From assembly GCF_041361345.1 (NCBI RefSeq), contig NZ_JBGKAD010000001.1:186001-250000 (forward strand): 64,000 bases of DNA, written 5' to 3'. How positions within the stretch are numbered: the stretch's first letter is position 1; each line of letters opens with the position of its first letter. The stretch comes from Halobaculum sp. MBLA0147 (GTDB lineage Archaea; Halobacteriota; Halobacteria; Halobacteriales; Haloferacaceae). The translations under genes were made by a program, and so were the position numbers. Below are positions 33,995 through 42,363 of this stretch, in pieces. Below the pieces are notes generated by a model that was given only the letters and a program-made list of their open reading frames with translations, was not told the DNA's origin and did not search any database.

Positions 33995-35632
33995 TCACTC
34001 CAGTTCGGGATCGGTCCGCACCTCGAAGCGGGCGCCACCGGACTCGCTGTCCGTCACTTCGACCGTCCAGCCGTGAGCGGCGGCCACGTCGGCGACGATG
34101 GCGAGGCCGTAGCCGGTTCCCTCCGCCGCCGTGGTGAACCCACGTTCGAACACCTGCTCTCTGTCTCCCGGGTCGATTCCCGGCCCGTCGTCGGCGACGT
34201 AGAAGCCGCCGGACTGGAGCGGCCCCACCTCGACGTGGACTCCGTCGCCGGCGTGGTCCAGTGCGTTCCGCAGGAGGTTCCCGAGCAACTCTCGGAGCCG
34301 CGAGGGGTCCGCCGACACGGTCCCGATCCCGTCCGCGACGGTCAACGCGGCGTCGGCGGTGTCCGGCCACTCGCGGCGTGCGAGGACGGCCACCTCCGTC
34401 GGCTCCGTCTCGCCGACGGACCGACCGTGTCGCGCCAGCGAGAGGAGGTCGTCGATCAGCGTCTCCATCTGCTCGTGGGCCTCCAGGGCGGCGTCGAGTC
34501 GGTCGGTCGCGGACTCCGTCTCGGCGGCGGCAGCGGCCAACTCCACCTGCCCGGTGGCGACGTTCAACGGGTTCCGGAGGTCGTGCGAGACGACGGAGGC
34601 GAACTCCTCCAGCCGCTCGTTCTGCCGGGCGAGTTCCGACTCGCGACGACGGAGTCGCGCCTGTCTGTCGGCGGCGTCCAGCGCCGCCTCGACGTTGGCC
34701 GCGAACACCCGCGCCAGCGAGAGGTCCGCCTCGTCGAACGCTCCGACCGTCGTCGAGGCGGCGACGAAGACACCGTGGTCGCCCAGCGGCAAGACGAGCA
34801 TACTCCGGATCGGCGTCTGCGGGTCCGTGACGCGCTCGTCGCGGCGCACGTCGTCGTGGAGCTCCGGCTCACCGTCGACGTACACGTCCCACGCGACGCT
34901 GCCGGAGTCCAACTCCGGCACCTCGGCGCCGACCGCCTCCCGCGCCTCGGCGGTGACGCCCACGGGGACGAGCCGGTCCTCCTCGGAGGCCGCCAGGAAC
35001 ACCCCGTTGGCGGTGAGTCCCAACACCTCGTGAGCCGCGTCCGTCGCCGTGGCGGCGACCGTCGCCGTGTCGCCGGCGGTCATCAACTCCCGGGCGGTCT
35101 CGTGGAGGCGGTCGAGTCGTCGCTCGCGCTCGAGTCTGTCGAGCGCCGCGGCGGCGTTCGCACACAGCAGTCGCGACAGCTCCACCGTCGTCTCGTCGGC
35201 CCGCTCGCCGGCGACGCGACCGGCGAGGAGCGTCCCGTGCTCGCCGACCGGCACCGCCACGTCCACCGGCGCGGTCGGCTCCCACCCGTCCGCCTCCGAC
35301 ACCCAGACTGTCTCGCCGTCTACGAACCCGCGCCACACCGGGTGTGTCGACTCGTAGGCGTCGAACCGGTCCGTCTCCGTCGGTGTCCTACCGGCCGACG
35401 CCGCGTCTCCGGACGCCACGTCCGTCGTCGCCGTCGGGACGAGACGCTCCTCCTCGTGGATGTACACCGCGGCGACCGGCAGTGACAGCACCGTCTCCGT
35501 CGTGGCGAGCACTGCCTCGCACAACGCCGACCGCGTGCGAGCCGTCAACAACTCGCGTGTGGCCGCGTACAGCGAGTGCAGCCGCTCCGGAGCGGGACTC
35601 GCGGGTCGTCGACCGGGGTCACGACCAGACAC
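33995..35632 (-). CDS. Sensor histidine kinase with two GAF domains
   Basis: 545 residues from GTG 35632, chosen because a TATA-like ACTTTTGA lies 27 bp upstream. Order: GAF-type domain (about 20-165), a second GAF (about 175-320), a short coiled coil, HisKA with His350 in EFASVVSHDLRNPLN, and HATPase_c with N-box NLLRNALDH, DDGPGI and GTGYGLAIV. No membrane segment, so a soluble sensor. No response-regulator gene is adjacent. Confidence 0.92.
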   Translation of the reverse strand: MSGRDPGRRPASPAPERLHSLYAATRELLTARTRSALCEAVLATTETVLSLPVAAVYIHEEERLVPTATTDVASGDAASAGRTPTETDRFDAYESTHPVWRGFVDGETVWVSEADGWEPTAPVDVAVPVGEHGTLLAGRVAGERADETTVELSRLLCANAAAALDRLERERRLDRLHETARELMTAGDTATVAATATDAAHEVLGLTANGVFLAASEEDRLVPVGVTAEAREAVGAEVPELDSGSVAWDVYVDGEPELHDDVRRDERVTDPQTPIRSMLVLPLGDHGVFVAASTTVGAFDEADLSLARVFAANVEAALDAADRQARLRRRESELARQNERLEEFASVVSHDLRNPLNVATGQVELAAAAAETESATDRLDAALEAHEQMETLIDDLLSLARHGRSVGETEPTEVAVLARREWPDTADAALTVADGIGTVSADPSRLRELLGNLLRNALDHAGDGVHVEVGPLQSGGFYVADDGPGIDPGDREQVFERGFTTAAEGTGYGLAIVADVAAAHGWTVEVTDSESGGARFEVRTDPELE

Positions 35633-35655
35633 TGTCTCCCGTTTCGTCACCCCGG

Positions 35656-35663
35656 TCAAAAGT
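35656..35663 (-). promoter_or_regulatory. TATA-like box for the histidine kinase
   Basis: Minus-strand ACTTTTGA is centred 27 bp before GTG 35632; it excludes the earlier in-frame starts at 35650 and 35659. Confidence 0.6.
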
Positions 35664-35761
35664 CTCTCTGATTGTTAGTGAGAATCGGAGCACGGAGAGA
35701 TCGACGAGTCGCGTCCGGCGACGCTTCGGCTCGTGGAGTCGGAGCCCGATCCGCGGGCGCG

Positions 35762-37366
35762 TCAGGCGAGGAAGACGTGTCGCGGCTGGTCGGCGAGGAT
35801 CTCGCGGCCCCACTGGACCGTCTCGCGGAAGTCGTCCGAGCGGAAGAACGCCATCGCGTCGTCTTTCGCGCGCCACTGACTGGCGATGAACATGTCGTTG
35901 TCGTCCTCGTGGTTCACGAGCAGGTCCGTCTCGAAGTGGCCGTCCATCCCGTCGAGTTTGTCGCCGACCACGTCGAACCGGTCGACGAAGTCCTCGCGGT
36001 GATCGGGTTTCACCGTGTAGAACATCCCCATCGTCCCGAAGCCGGACTCCTCGCCGGCGCGCTCGACGATACCGGGGAGCTCCGAGAGGAACCCGGCGGC
36101 CGTCTCGGCCGCGCTGGCGGTGTCCCAGATGGAGACGACCGCCGAGCGGTCCGTCTCGGTGCCGGCGTACACCGCCGTCTTCACGTGGGTGCCGTAGTGG
36201 TCGAAGTTCCCGCGGAGCCCCTCGACCTCGTCGAACAGCTCCTCGGTGTCCGCCTCCGAGTACAGCACCGTCGCGTACACGTCCTCGCCGTGGGGCGTGC
36301 CGGCGTAGATGTCCAGGTCGTCCAGCGCCGCCCGGATCTCGTCGGCATCCGCGTCGTCGTCCACCCGGTCGCCGCTCGGCGGGCCGCCACCGCTCCCGCC
36401 GTCGTCGCCACCGTGCTCGCCCTCGTCGTCGTGTGCACCGTGGTCGCCGCCCCGTCCGTGGTCGCTCTCGTCGTCGCCGCTACCGTGGCCACCACCCGCG
36501 TGCGGGTGGTCACCGCCGCCGCCGGACTCGCTGCCGTGCGGGTGGTCGCCGGCACCGGCCGCCGCGCCGGCACCCTCGTGAGCGCTCGTCGGCACCGGCT
36601 CGCCGTCGAGGAACGCCCGCAGGTCCGTCGGCGGGAAGCGTCGGCCGACGAAGAAGTCGCCGAACTCCCCGTAGCGGGCGGACACCTCGTCGAACCGCAT
36701 CTCGTAGACGATGTCCTTGAGGTCCGTCGGGTCCTCGGCGAACAGCGTCACGCCCCACTCGTGGTCGTCGAACCCGACGGAGGAGGCGATCACCTGCTCG
36801 ATCTTGCCGGCGTACTCCCGTCCCACCTCGCCGTGGTCCGCCATCAGCTCCGACCGCTCGTCGAAGGGGAGCTGGTACCAGTTGTCTTCCTCCCCGCGGC
36901 GCTTGCTCATCGGGTAGAAGGAGACGTACTCGTCGTCGGGGATCTCCGGCTTCATCTTCGACTCGATGTAGCGGCGCAGCCCCTCGTCCAGGTCGGCTTC
37001 GTCTTCCGTGAAGTAGTCGTCGGAGACGTAGCCGGACACCTCCGAGACGGAGACGTACGAGTCGGACCGCTCGGTGAACGCGGCGAACGCCGTCGACTCG
37101 AACCGGCGTTCGGCGGCGTTCAACGCGTCCAGCGTCGGGCGGAAGTGGAGGATCAGCAGGTCGGCGTCGTCGCCGAGGATCGTGAACACGGCGGAGTCGC
37201 CCTCGGTTGCGTCGGCGACCTGTTCGTGTCGTTCGAAGTGTGCGACACCCTCTTCGACGGCGCGTCGACGCCGTCGTTCCGGGGCCTCGCGCCACGCGTC
37301 CCAGTCGATCGTGCGGAAGTCGTGGAGTGCGAACCACCCTTCCTCCGTCGGAGGTACCTCGACCAT
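35762..37366 (-). CDS. pitA: PitA: chlorite-dismutase/HemQ-like domain fused to ABM domain
   Basis: 534 residues. The N-terminal half (about 1-245) is a chlorite-dismutase/coproheme-decarboxylase domain (EGWFALHDFRTIDWDAW, YVSFYPMSKRRGE, EYAGKIEQVIASSVGFDDHEWGVTLFAED). A His/Gly/Asp-rich linker of about 65 residues follows, then an antibiotic-biosynthesis-monooxygenase domain (GMFYTVKPDHREDFVDRFDVV). This fusion is described in haloarchaea as PitA. Haem-related function is likely: decarboxylation of coproheme or haem handling. The linker could bind metal. Confidence 0.9.
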   Translation of the reverse strand: MVEVPPTEEGWFALHDFRTIDWDAWREAPERRRRRAVEEGVAHFERHEQVADATEGDSAVFTILGDDADLLILHFRPTLDALNAAERRFESTAFAAFTERSDSYVSVSEVSGYVSDDYFTEDEADLDEGLRRYIESKMKPEIPDDEYVSFYPMSKRRGEEDNWYQLPFDERSELMADHGEVGREYAGKIEQVIASSVGFDDHEWGVTLFAEDPTDLKDIVYEMRFDEVSARYGEFGDFFVGRRFPPTDLRAFLDGEPVPTSAHEGAGAAAGAGDHPHGSESGGGGDHPHAGGGHGSGDDESDHGRGGDHGAHDDEGEHGGDDGGSGGGPPSGDRVDDDADADEIRAALDDLDIYAGTPHGEDVYATVLYSEADTEELFDEVEGLRGNFDHYGTHVKTAVYAGTETDRSAVVSIWDTASAAETAAGFLSELPGIVERAGEESGFGTMGMFYTVKPDHREDFVDRFDVVGDKLDGMDGHFETDLLVNHEDDNDMFIASQWRAKDDAMAFFRSDDFRETVQWGREILADQPRHVFLA

Positions 37367-37458
37367 ACCAGACAGTAGGTCGTTCGGGGTCTTCGACCTT
37401 CGGATTCGTGGGTGGCGTCACCACGACGGAGTGACCGTCGCTACAGTGTCCGCCCGAC

Positions 37459-38058
37459 TCAGGTCGGGAACTCGGCGTCGTGGTCGACGACGCGGTCGAC
37501 GGCCTCGGGGACGCGCCAGTCGGTGCCCAGCTCCAGCAGTTGGACGAGCATCCGACCCGTCGCACCCCAGACGGTGTAGCCGTCGACGTGGAAGAAGTGG
37601 AGGCGGATCGAGCCGTACTGCGGGTGGTCGCGCCGCTCCGACTCGTAGTTGGCGCGATCACACAGGGCCGGCACCGCGAGGGGGACGACCTCCGCCACTT
37701 CGCGGTCGTCGGGGACGTACTCGCGGTCCGGCACCCGCCCCACGAACGGGGTGACGGCGTACTCCGAGACCGTCTCGATCCCGTCGAGTTCCCCGACGAC
37801 CGTGACCTCCGACGGACGGAGGCCGATCTCCTCGTCCGCCTCGCGGAGTGCGGTTGCGGTGAGGTCGGCGTCCTCCGGCTCCGCGCCGCCGCCGGGGAAG
37901 CTCATCTGCCCCGGGTGTTCCCCGAGGTCGTCGGCACGGCGCGTGAACAGCACGTGCGCGACGCCGTCCCGCTCGAAGATCGGCGCGAGCACGGCGGCCC
38001 GCCGCGGAGCGGACGCCACCCGCGTCGGCGTGTGTGCGGCCACCGCCTCGTAGTCCAT
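37459..38058 (-). CDS. CoA pyrophosphatase-type Nudix hydrolase
   Basis: 199 residues. The family motif LFTRRADDLGEHPGQMSFPGG (positions about 37-57) precedes the Nudix box (GGGAEPEDADLTATALREADEEIGL). It matches the NUDT7/8-like group that cleaves CoA and its esters to adenosine-3',5'-bisphosphate and phosphopantetheine. The remaining C-terminal region includes a VWGATGRMLVQLL helix typical of this group. A TATA-like box lies at 38081-38088. Confidence 0.88.
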   Translation of the reverse strand: MDYEAVAAHTPTRVASAPRRAAVLAPIFERDGVAHVLFTRRADDLGEHPGQMSFPGGGAEPEDADLTATALREADEEIGLRPSEVTVVGELDGIETVSEYAVTPFVGRVPDREYVPDDREVAEVVPLAVPALCDRANYESERRDHPQYGSIRLHFFHVDGYTVWGATGRMLVQLLELGTDWRVPEAVDRVVDHDAEFPT

Positions 38059-38080
38059 ACCTCTCGTCTGGGCCGGTAGC

Positions 38081-38088
38081 GGTTTATC
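38081..38088 (-). promoter_or_regulatory. TATA-like box for the CoA Nudix gene
   Basis: Minus-strand GATAAACC lies about 27 bp before ATG 38058. A short inverted repeat TCCCA-GATT-TGGGA at 38145-38158 sits between this promoter and the small membrane gene and may end the latter's transcript. Confidence 0.5.
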
Positions 38089-38178
38089 CTTGCCGTCTGG
38101 TGCAACGGTGCTGTGACTCCGACGAGACGATCCGAGGTTCGTCGTCCCAGATTTGGGATCGAATATCTCTGGTAGCAG

Positions 38179-38355
38179 TCACTCTGCGTACAGCCTGTCT
38201 CCGACGATCTTCAGGCCGATACTCACGACGATGGTCGCCGGTATCGCCCAACTGGCGAACCCTTCGAGGTCACCGCCGGTCGCGAGGATGGCGACCGTGA
38301 GTCCGAGCATCACGAGAACGAATCCGCGGCGGACTCTCTGGGTCACTCTGGTCAC
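38179..38355 (-). CDS. 58-residue membrane protein
   Basis: GTG 38355 to TGA. Two hydrophobic stretches (FVLVMLGLTVAILATGG and ASWAIPATIVVSIGLKIVG) with a short loop, Arg-rich N-terminus. The start is backed by a minus-strand TATA-like TTTAGG 27 bp upstream inside a palindrome. No known family; GC is lower here than in its neighbours. Confidence 0.68.
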   Translation of the reverse strand: MTRVTQRVRRGFVLVMLGLTVAILATGGDLEGFASWAIPATIVVSIGLKIVGDRLYAE

Positions 38356-38379
38356 ACGTACCAGGCCGACAGAGTGGAA

Positions 38380-38404
38380 CCTAAACGTTTCTCTACGAAC
38401 GTTT
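38380..38404. promoter_or_regulatory. 22-bp palindrome over the promoter of the 38355 gene
   Basis: AAACGTT (38383-38389) - 8 nt - AACGTTT (38398-38404) is a perfect 7-bp inverted repeat. Its left arm overlaps the TATA-like CGTTTAGG (38380-38387, minus strand), so a bound factor would block the promoter. DUF1028 lies divergently 130 bp away. Confidence 0.6.
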
Positions 38405-38504
38405 CTTCCCAACCGTGTGAGTGTACTTCGGTCGTGAGCAGTGTGCTCTCCGAGTCGACTGCCGGAGCGACCAGACTCCTGGCAGAGACCCCCGGCGCGT
38501 GAAC

Positions 38505-38513
38505 GCTTTTCAC
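38505..38513 (+). promoter_or_regulatory. TATA-like box for the DUF1028 gene
   Basis: GCTTTTCAC is centred about 28 bp before ATG 38537. Confidence 0.55.
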
Positions 38514-38536
38514 GGGGCGCGACACACCGGGAGACG

Positions 38537-39457
38537 ATGACGTTCTCTATCGTCGCGCGAGACCCGGAGACGGACGCGGTCGGCGTCGCGGTCCAGTCGA
38601 AGTTCGTGAGCGTGGGCAGCGTGGTCCCGTTCGCGAGCGCCGACGCCGGCGCGGTCGCCACGCAGAGTTTCGCCAACGTCGCCTACGGCCCCGACGGTCT
38701 CGACCTCCTGCGGGAGGGTCACACCGCCGCCGAGGTGGTCGAGCGACTCACCGACGAGGATCCCGAGGCGCCACAGCGCCAGGTGGGGGTCGTCGGCCAG
38801 GACGGCTCCGTCGCGGCGTTCACCGGCGCGGAGTGTTTCGACTACGCCGGCGACCGGCAGGGGGAGACGTACACCGTCCAGGGGAACATCCTCGAGAACG
38901 AGGCGACCCTGGACGCGATGGCCGAGACGTTCGAGACCCGCCGCGACGACGGCGAGGGACTGCCGGAGGCGCTGCTCGCGGCGCTACACGCGGGCAACGA
39001 GGCCGGCGGCGACTCGCGTGGCGAGCAGGGCGCGGCGCTGTACGTCGCCAAACCCGAGGGCGGCTACGACGGCAACAACGACCGCTGGGTGGACGTGCGC
39101 GTCGACGACCACGAGACACCCATCGCGGAACTGGAGCGGGTGTTCAAGCTGTACGACGTGACGTTGTTGGAACGCGAGGAACCAGACGAGACGCGCGAAC
39201 TCGACGGCGAGACGGCGCGTGCGGTCGCCGAGACGCTCTCCGAGTTGGGGTTCTACGACGGGGAGCCGACCACGACGTTCGGCGAGGCGGAACGCGAGGC
39301 ACTGGAGGCGTTCCGCGGGATGAACAACTTCGAGAACCACCCGCTCCCCGTGATCGAGGACGCCCTCGCGGACGGCTGGGACGACGCCGAGGGCGAGGGG
39401 GAGGCGCGGATGGTCGACGCCATCTGGCACGGTCTCTCGCAGTACGACCGGGTGTGA
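38537..39457 (+). CDS. DUF1028 protein with C-terminal helical extension
   Basis: 306 residues. DUF1028 signature: MTFSIVARDPETDAVGVAVQSKFVSVGSVVPFA then GAVATQSFANVAYGPDGLDLL. The fold is Ntn-hydrolase-like; activity is uncharacterised. After about residue 215 is an added region (EPTTTFGEAEREALEAFRGMNNFENHPLPVIEDALADG) like the peptidoglycan-binding-type domain found with some DUF1028 proteins. The upstream promoter is clear; the palindrome at 38383 is divergent. Confidence 0.85.
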   Translation: MTFSIVARDPETDAVGVAVQSKFVSVGSVVPFASADAGAVATQSFANVAYGPDGLDLLREGHTAAEVVERLTDEDPEAPQRQVGVVGQDGSVAAFTGAECFDYAGDRQGETYTVQGNILENEATLDAMAETFETRRDDGEGLPEALLAALHAGNEAGGDSRGEQGAALYVAKPEGGYDGNNDRWVDVRVDDHETPIAELERVFKLYDVTLLEREEPDETRELDGETARAVAETLSELGFYDGEPTTTFGEAEREALEAFRGMNNFENHPLPVIEDALADGWDDAEGEGEARMVDAIWHGLSQYDRV

Positions 39458-39497
39458 TCGGTCGGCGCGATCCCGGCCCGACACCCACCCGACGCAG

Positions 39498-40106
39498 TTA
39501 CTCGCCGTCGCGCTCGCGCCGCTCGACCAGCCGGTCGACGATCTCGTTCGTCGAGAGGATCTCGCCGTCGTAGGCCGGTTCCCGACCCGTCGCGCGCGTC
39601 ACCTCGCAGTCGAGACCGCGCTCGCGGAGTTGCTCGCGGATCGCGTCGGCGTCGTGGTGTTGGTCGAACCCCAACACGATCACGTCCGGGTCGATCCGTT
39701 CGACGGGGACGAAGTAGTCGTCCGGGTGGCCGACGTGTGCCTCGTCGACGACCGACAGCGCGTCGAGTACGTCCCGGCGCTGTCGGTCCGGACACACCGG
39801 CGTGGGCTTGTGTGTCACGTTCTCGCGGCGGGCGACGACGACGTGGAGTGTGTCGCCGTGCCGCGCCGCCTCCGAGAGGTAGTGGAGGTGGCCCGGGTGG
39901 ATCAGGTCGAAGGTCCCCTGTGCGAGCACCACACGGTCGTCGGGGTCGGCGGCGGTGTCGTCGTCGGTGGTCGTCGTCCCGTCGCCGGTCGCCGTCGGTC
40001 CACCGCCGGTCCCGTCCCCCACTCCATCGTCACCTGTCTCGTCGGTCGTCGGTACACCGTCTCCGCCGTCGGCCACGGTCTGGCCGTCGTCGTGCTCGCG
40101 AGTCAT
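39498..40106 (-). CDS. ribL: Archaeal FAD synthase (RibL)
   Basis: Adenylates FMN to FAD. 202 residues. The cytidylyltransferase-type HxGH is in [20 protein letters not shown], and the C-terminal ISTNEI-like STNEIVDRL (equivalent to the ISSTKI motif) is at the end. A Cys pair typical of RibL is not obvious except in TPVCPDRQ and LDCEVT. The first 55 residues are an acidic Gly/Thr/Asp-rich extension. Its ATG overlaps the JAMM gene stop (ATGA), so both are in one operon. Confidence 0.88.
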   Translation of the reverse strand: MTREHDDGQTVADGGDGVPTTDETGDDGVGDGTGGGPTATGDGTTTTDDDTAADPDDRVVLAQGTFDLIHPGHLHYLSEAARHGDTLHVVVARRENVTHKPTPVCPDRQRRDVLDALSVVDEAHVGHPDDYFVPVERIDPDVIVLGFDQHHDADAIREQLRERGLDCEVTRATGREPAYDGEILSTNEIVDRLVERRERDGE

Positions 40107-40591
40107 TCGTCGTACAACTCCGCGTCGATGTCGGACTGGTCGAAGTCGAAGAACGCCTCGTCGCCCGGCAACGGCACCTCCAACACGGCCAACTCCGTCG
40201 GCTCGCCGTCGCGGTCGAACGCCCGCCAGTCGTCGCGCCCGTACGGCGCGCCGACGATGACGTGGACCTTCCCCGCGTGGAAGGTGCCCAAGTCGGCGTC
40301 GCTCGGTCGCAACACGCCGTTCGGGTGCGAGTGGACGGAGCCGACGGCCTTCCCGCCGGCCGGGATCTGGTTCTCGCGGACCGTCGCCGAGACGGAGTTC
40401 GAGGACGTCCCGGGGATCACCCACACGTCCGTGATCACCGTGCCGCTCCGGTCGAGGTCCAACTGGGCGGCGGGCGTCCCCTGGAAGAACGCCATGTACT
40501 CGTTCGGGTGGGCGTCGCGCGACGCCTCGAGGACGAACTCCAGCGTCTCCTCGGCGATTCCGAGGAGTTCGCTCGACCGGAACAGGCCCAT
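40103..40591 (-). CDS. JAMM/MPN-domain metalloprotease, desampylase-like
   Basis: 162 residues from ATG 40591. The JAMM motif is present: [16 protein letters not shown] (HxHx7SxxD), with an upstream Glu in [14 protein letters not shown]. In haloarchaea such proteins remove SAMP, the ubiquitin-like modifier, from targets. Size and motif spacing fit the known haloarchaeal desampylase group, but activity is inferred. It is directly upstream of ribL with a 4-bp overlap. Confidence 0.85.
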   Translation of the reverse strand: MGLFRSSELLGIAEETLEFVLEASRDAHPNEYMAFFQGTPAAQLDLDRSGTVITDVWVIPGTSSNSVSATVRENQIPAGGKAVGSVHSHPNGVLRPSDADLGTFHAGKVHVIVGAPYGRDDWRAFDRDGEPTELAVLEVPLPGDEAFFDFDQSDIDAELYDE

Positions 40592-40655
40592 GACGAACGC
40601 TCCGAGCGGTCGAGGCAAGAGGGTGTCGATGCCGTCGGTGAGTGGGTCGACACAC

Positions 40656-40865
40656 TCACCGGTGTTCGTCGAACCAGGGAGCGTCGGGCTCCGGTGGCTT
40701 CGTCTGGTCGGCTTCTGCCGCAGCCGTCACCGACAGTGCCTCGTCTAGATTCGACAGCGCTGCCTGTCGATTCGGTCCCTGTGAGGCGACTCCAGTCTCT
40801 TCGTCGACCGCCGACCACCATCCGTCGTCTTCCTCGTGGAGCGTGATCTCTCGCCTCGTGGTCAC
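40656..40865 (-). CDS. Orphan HicB-like antitoxin
   Basis: 69 residues. EEDDGWWSAVDEETGVASQG and AALSNLDEAL form the HicB-type partial RNase H fold, and it closely resembles the divergent HicB of the HicBA pair (DEGDWWVARDTETGVTSQG). No HicA-like gene follows it; the JAMM gene begins 64 bp downstream. It may be a decoy or regulator of the neighbouring system. GTG 40865 is placed by a TATA-like box 27 bp upstream. Confidence 0.78.
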   Translation of the reverse strand: MTTRREITLHEEDDGWWSAVDEETGVASQGPNRQAALSNLDEALSVTAAAEADQTKPPEPDAPWFDEHR

Positions 40866-40886
40866 ACCCGGACTGAGTCGTTATAG

Positions 40887-40954
40887 GTAATAAAAACTCG
40901 GACGGGAGCGCCGTCGTGTGTTGCCCAGATGGGCCACTCTCCCGAAGGTTTAGG
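40887..40954. promoter_or_regulatory. Divergent promoters of the two hicB genes
   Basis: Minus-strand TTTTTATTAC (40887-40896) precedes the orphan hicB by 27 bp. Plus-strand GTTTAGG (40948-40954) precedes hicBA by about 30 bp. The 116-bp region between the two starts is AT-richer than the coding DNA around it. Confidence 0.6.
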
Positions 40955-40981
40955 CGTGGAGACGACCCACTTCTGGCCGAG

Positions 40982-41230
40982 ATGAGTACGGAACTAGACC
41001 CGACCATCACACTCACCGACGAGGGAGACTGGTGGGTTGCACGCGACACCGAGACCGGCGTGACCTCGCAGGGAGAGACACGAACGGAGGCGTTGGACAA
41101 CTTGGACGAAGCCATCGCGGCGTACCACGGTGCAGGCTCCGAGCCGACCGACGCGGAGTTGGCCGCTCTCGGAATCGATCCGGACGACAACGAGTCGACA
41201 CCACTCGACGAGTCGGACCTGTTCGAGTGA
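40982..41230 (+). CDS. hicB: HicB family antitoxin
   Basis: 82 residues from ATG 40982. HicB fold: TLTDEGDWWVARDTETGVTSQG, EALDNLDEAIAAYHG, and an acidic C-terminal tail that in HicB proteins contacts the toxin. It binds and neutralises HicA and usually represses its own operon. HicA starts 8 bp after its stop. A second HicB-like gene reads in the opposite direction from the shared promoter region. Confidence 0.88.
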   Translation: MSTELDPTITLTDEGDWWVARDTETGVTSQGETRTEALDNLDEAIAAYHGAGSEPTDAELAALGIDPDDNESTPLDESDLFE

Positions 41231-41237
41231 GTCGACA

Positions 41238-41492
41238 GTGTCTCACTCTCCCTTCTCTGGCGACGAGGTGGTGTCGGTGATGGTCGGAAGCGGGATCTAC
41301 GAACTCGACCGAATCAGCGGCGATCACGCAATTCTCGTCTGGAATCCACCGGCCGATCACGACGCAGACGCACGGACCGTTCCGGTCCCACTCCACGACG
41401 AACTGTCGGAGGGGACCCTCAGAGAGATCGGAGAACAAGCCGGTATGCGTGACTTCCAACGGTTCAAAGACTGGCTCGACGAAAACTGCTGA
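41238..41492 (+). CDS. hicA: HicA-type mRNA interferase toxin
   Basis: 84 residues from GTG 41238. The HicA dsRBD-like fold has a GDEVVSVMVGSGIYEL opening, the catalytic His in RISGDHAILVW (His35), and the closing pattern TVPVPLHDELSEGTLREIGEQAG. HicA cuts mRNA and stops translation when HicB is lost. It is 8 bp behind hicB, a canonical hicBA order. It is the only toxin in the window. Confidence 0.85.
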   Translation: MSHSPFSGDEVVSVMVGSGIYELDRISGDHAILVWNPPADHDADARTVPVPLHDELSEGTLREIGEQAGMRDFQRFKDWLDENC

Positions 41493-41535
41493 GACGCGGG
41501 GGCGACCGGGGAGTGGGTGAACGAGCCGGCGAGGA

Positions 41536-42363
41536 TCACTCTCCCCGGAACTCGGGGTCACGATCCTCGAGGAAAGCGTCGATCCCCTCGTTGGTGTCGT
41601 GGGAGTCGAACAGCCCGACGAACAGTTCGCGCTCGTACGCCAGCCCGTCGTCGAGTGGCTTCTCCGCGGCCGCACGCACCGCCTCCTTCGCGCGCCGCAC
41701 CGCCAGCGGACTGTGGGCGGCGATCTGGCTCGCCAACTCGTCGACCGTCTCGTCCAACGCCGCCGCCGGGACCGCCTCCTCGACGAGCCCGATCTCGGCG
41801 GCCTCGGTGGCGTCGAGCAGCTCCCCCGAGAGGATCATCCGTAGTGCTTGGCCCTCGCCGACGAGTCGCGGGAGCCGTTGTGTACCGCCGCCGCCGGGGA
41901 TCAGTCCGAGGCCGATCTCCGGCTGGCCGAGTTTGGCGTCCTCGCTCGCGATCCGTACGTCACACGCCTGTGCGAGTTCACAGCCCCCGCCGAGCGCGTG
42001 GCCGCCGATCCGTGCGATCACCGGGACGGGACAGTCCGCGACGGTCTCGTACACGCGCGGGAACTCGCTGGCGGCGCGCTGTTCGACGGCCGAGCGCTCG
42101 CGCAGTTCCGTCACGTCCGCGCCCGCGACGAACGCCCCCGCGTCGTCGGCGCCGGTGAGTACGACCACGCGCACCGCGTCGTCGTCGGCGACGGCCTCGA
42201 AGGCCGCCTGCAACTCCGTCCTGACCGTCGCGTTCAGAGCGTTGCGCGCGTCCGGGCGGTCGATCACGACCGTCGCGACCCCCTCGCCGCGCTCGCCCAC
42301 CGTCGCCTCGACGAACTCGTTGCCGGCCGTCGCCGCGAGGAGTCCGCTCGCGTCGTCGCTCAT
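41536..42363 (-). CDS. Enoyl-CoA hydratase/isomerase family protein
   Basis: Hydrates trans-2-enoyl-CoA in fatty acid beta-oxidation. 275 residues. Crotonase landmarks: GVATVVIDRPDARNALN, AFVAGADV (oxyanion hole), IGGHALGGGCELAQACD (catalytic Glu) and GQPEIGLGLIPGGGGTQRL (second Glu). Its ATG overlaps the dehydrogenase stop by 4 bp, so the two act as consecutive steps from one transcript. Confidence 0.93.
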   Translation of the reverse strand: MSDDASGLLAATAGNEFVEATVGERGEGVATVVIDRPDARNALNATVRTELQAAFEAVADDDAVRVVVLTGADDAGAFVAGADVTELRERSAVEQRAASEFPRVYETVADCPVPVIARIGGHALGGGCELAQACDVRIASEDAKLGQPEIGLGLIPGGGGTQRLPRLVGEGQALRMILSGELLDATEAAEIGLVEEAVPAAALDETVDELASQIAAHSPLAVRRAKEAVRAAAEKPLDDGLAYERELFVGLFDSHDTNEGIDAFLEDRDPEFRGE

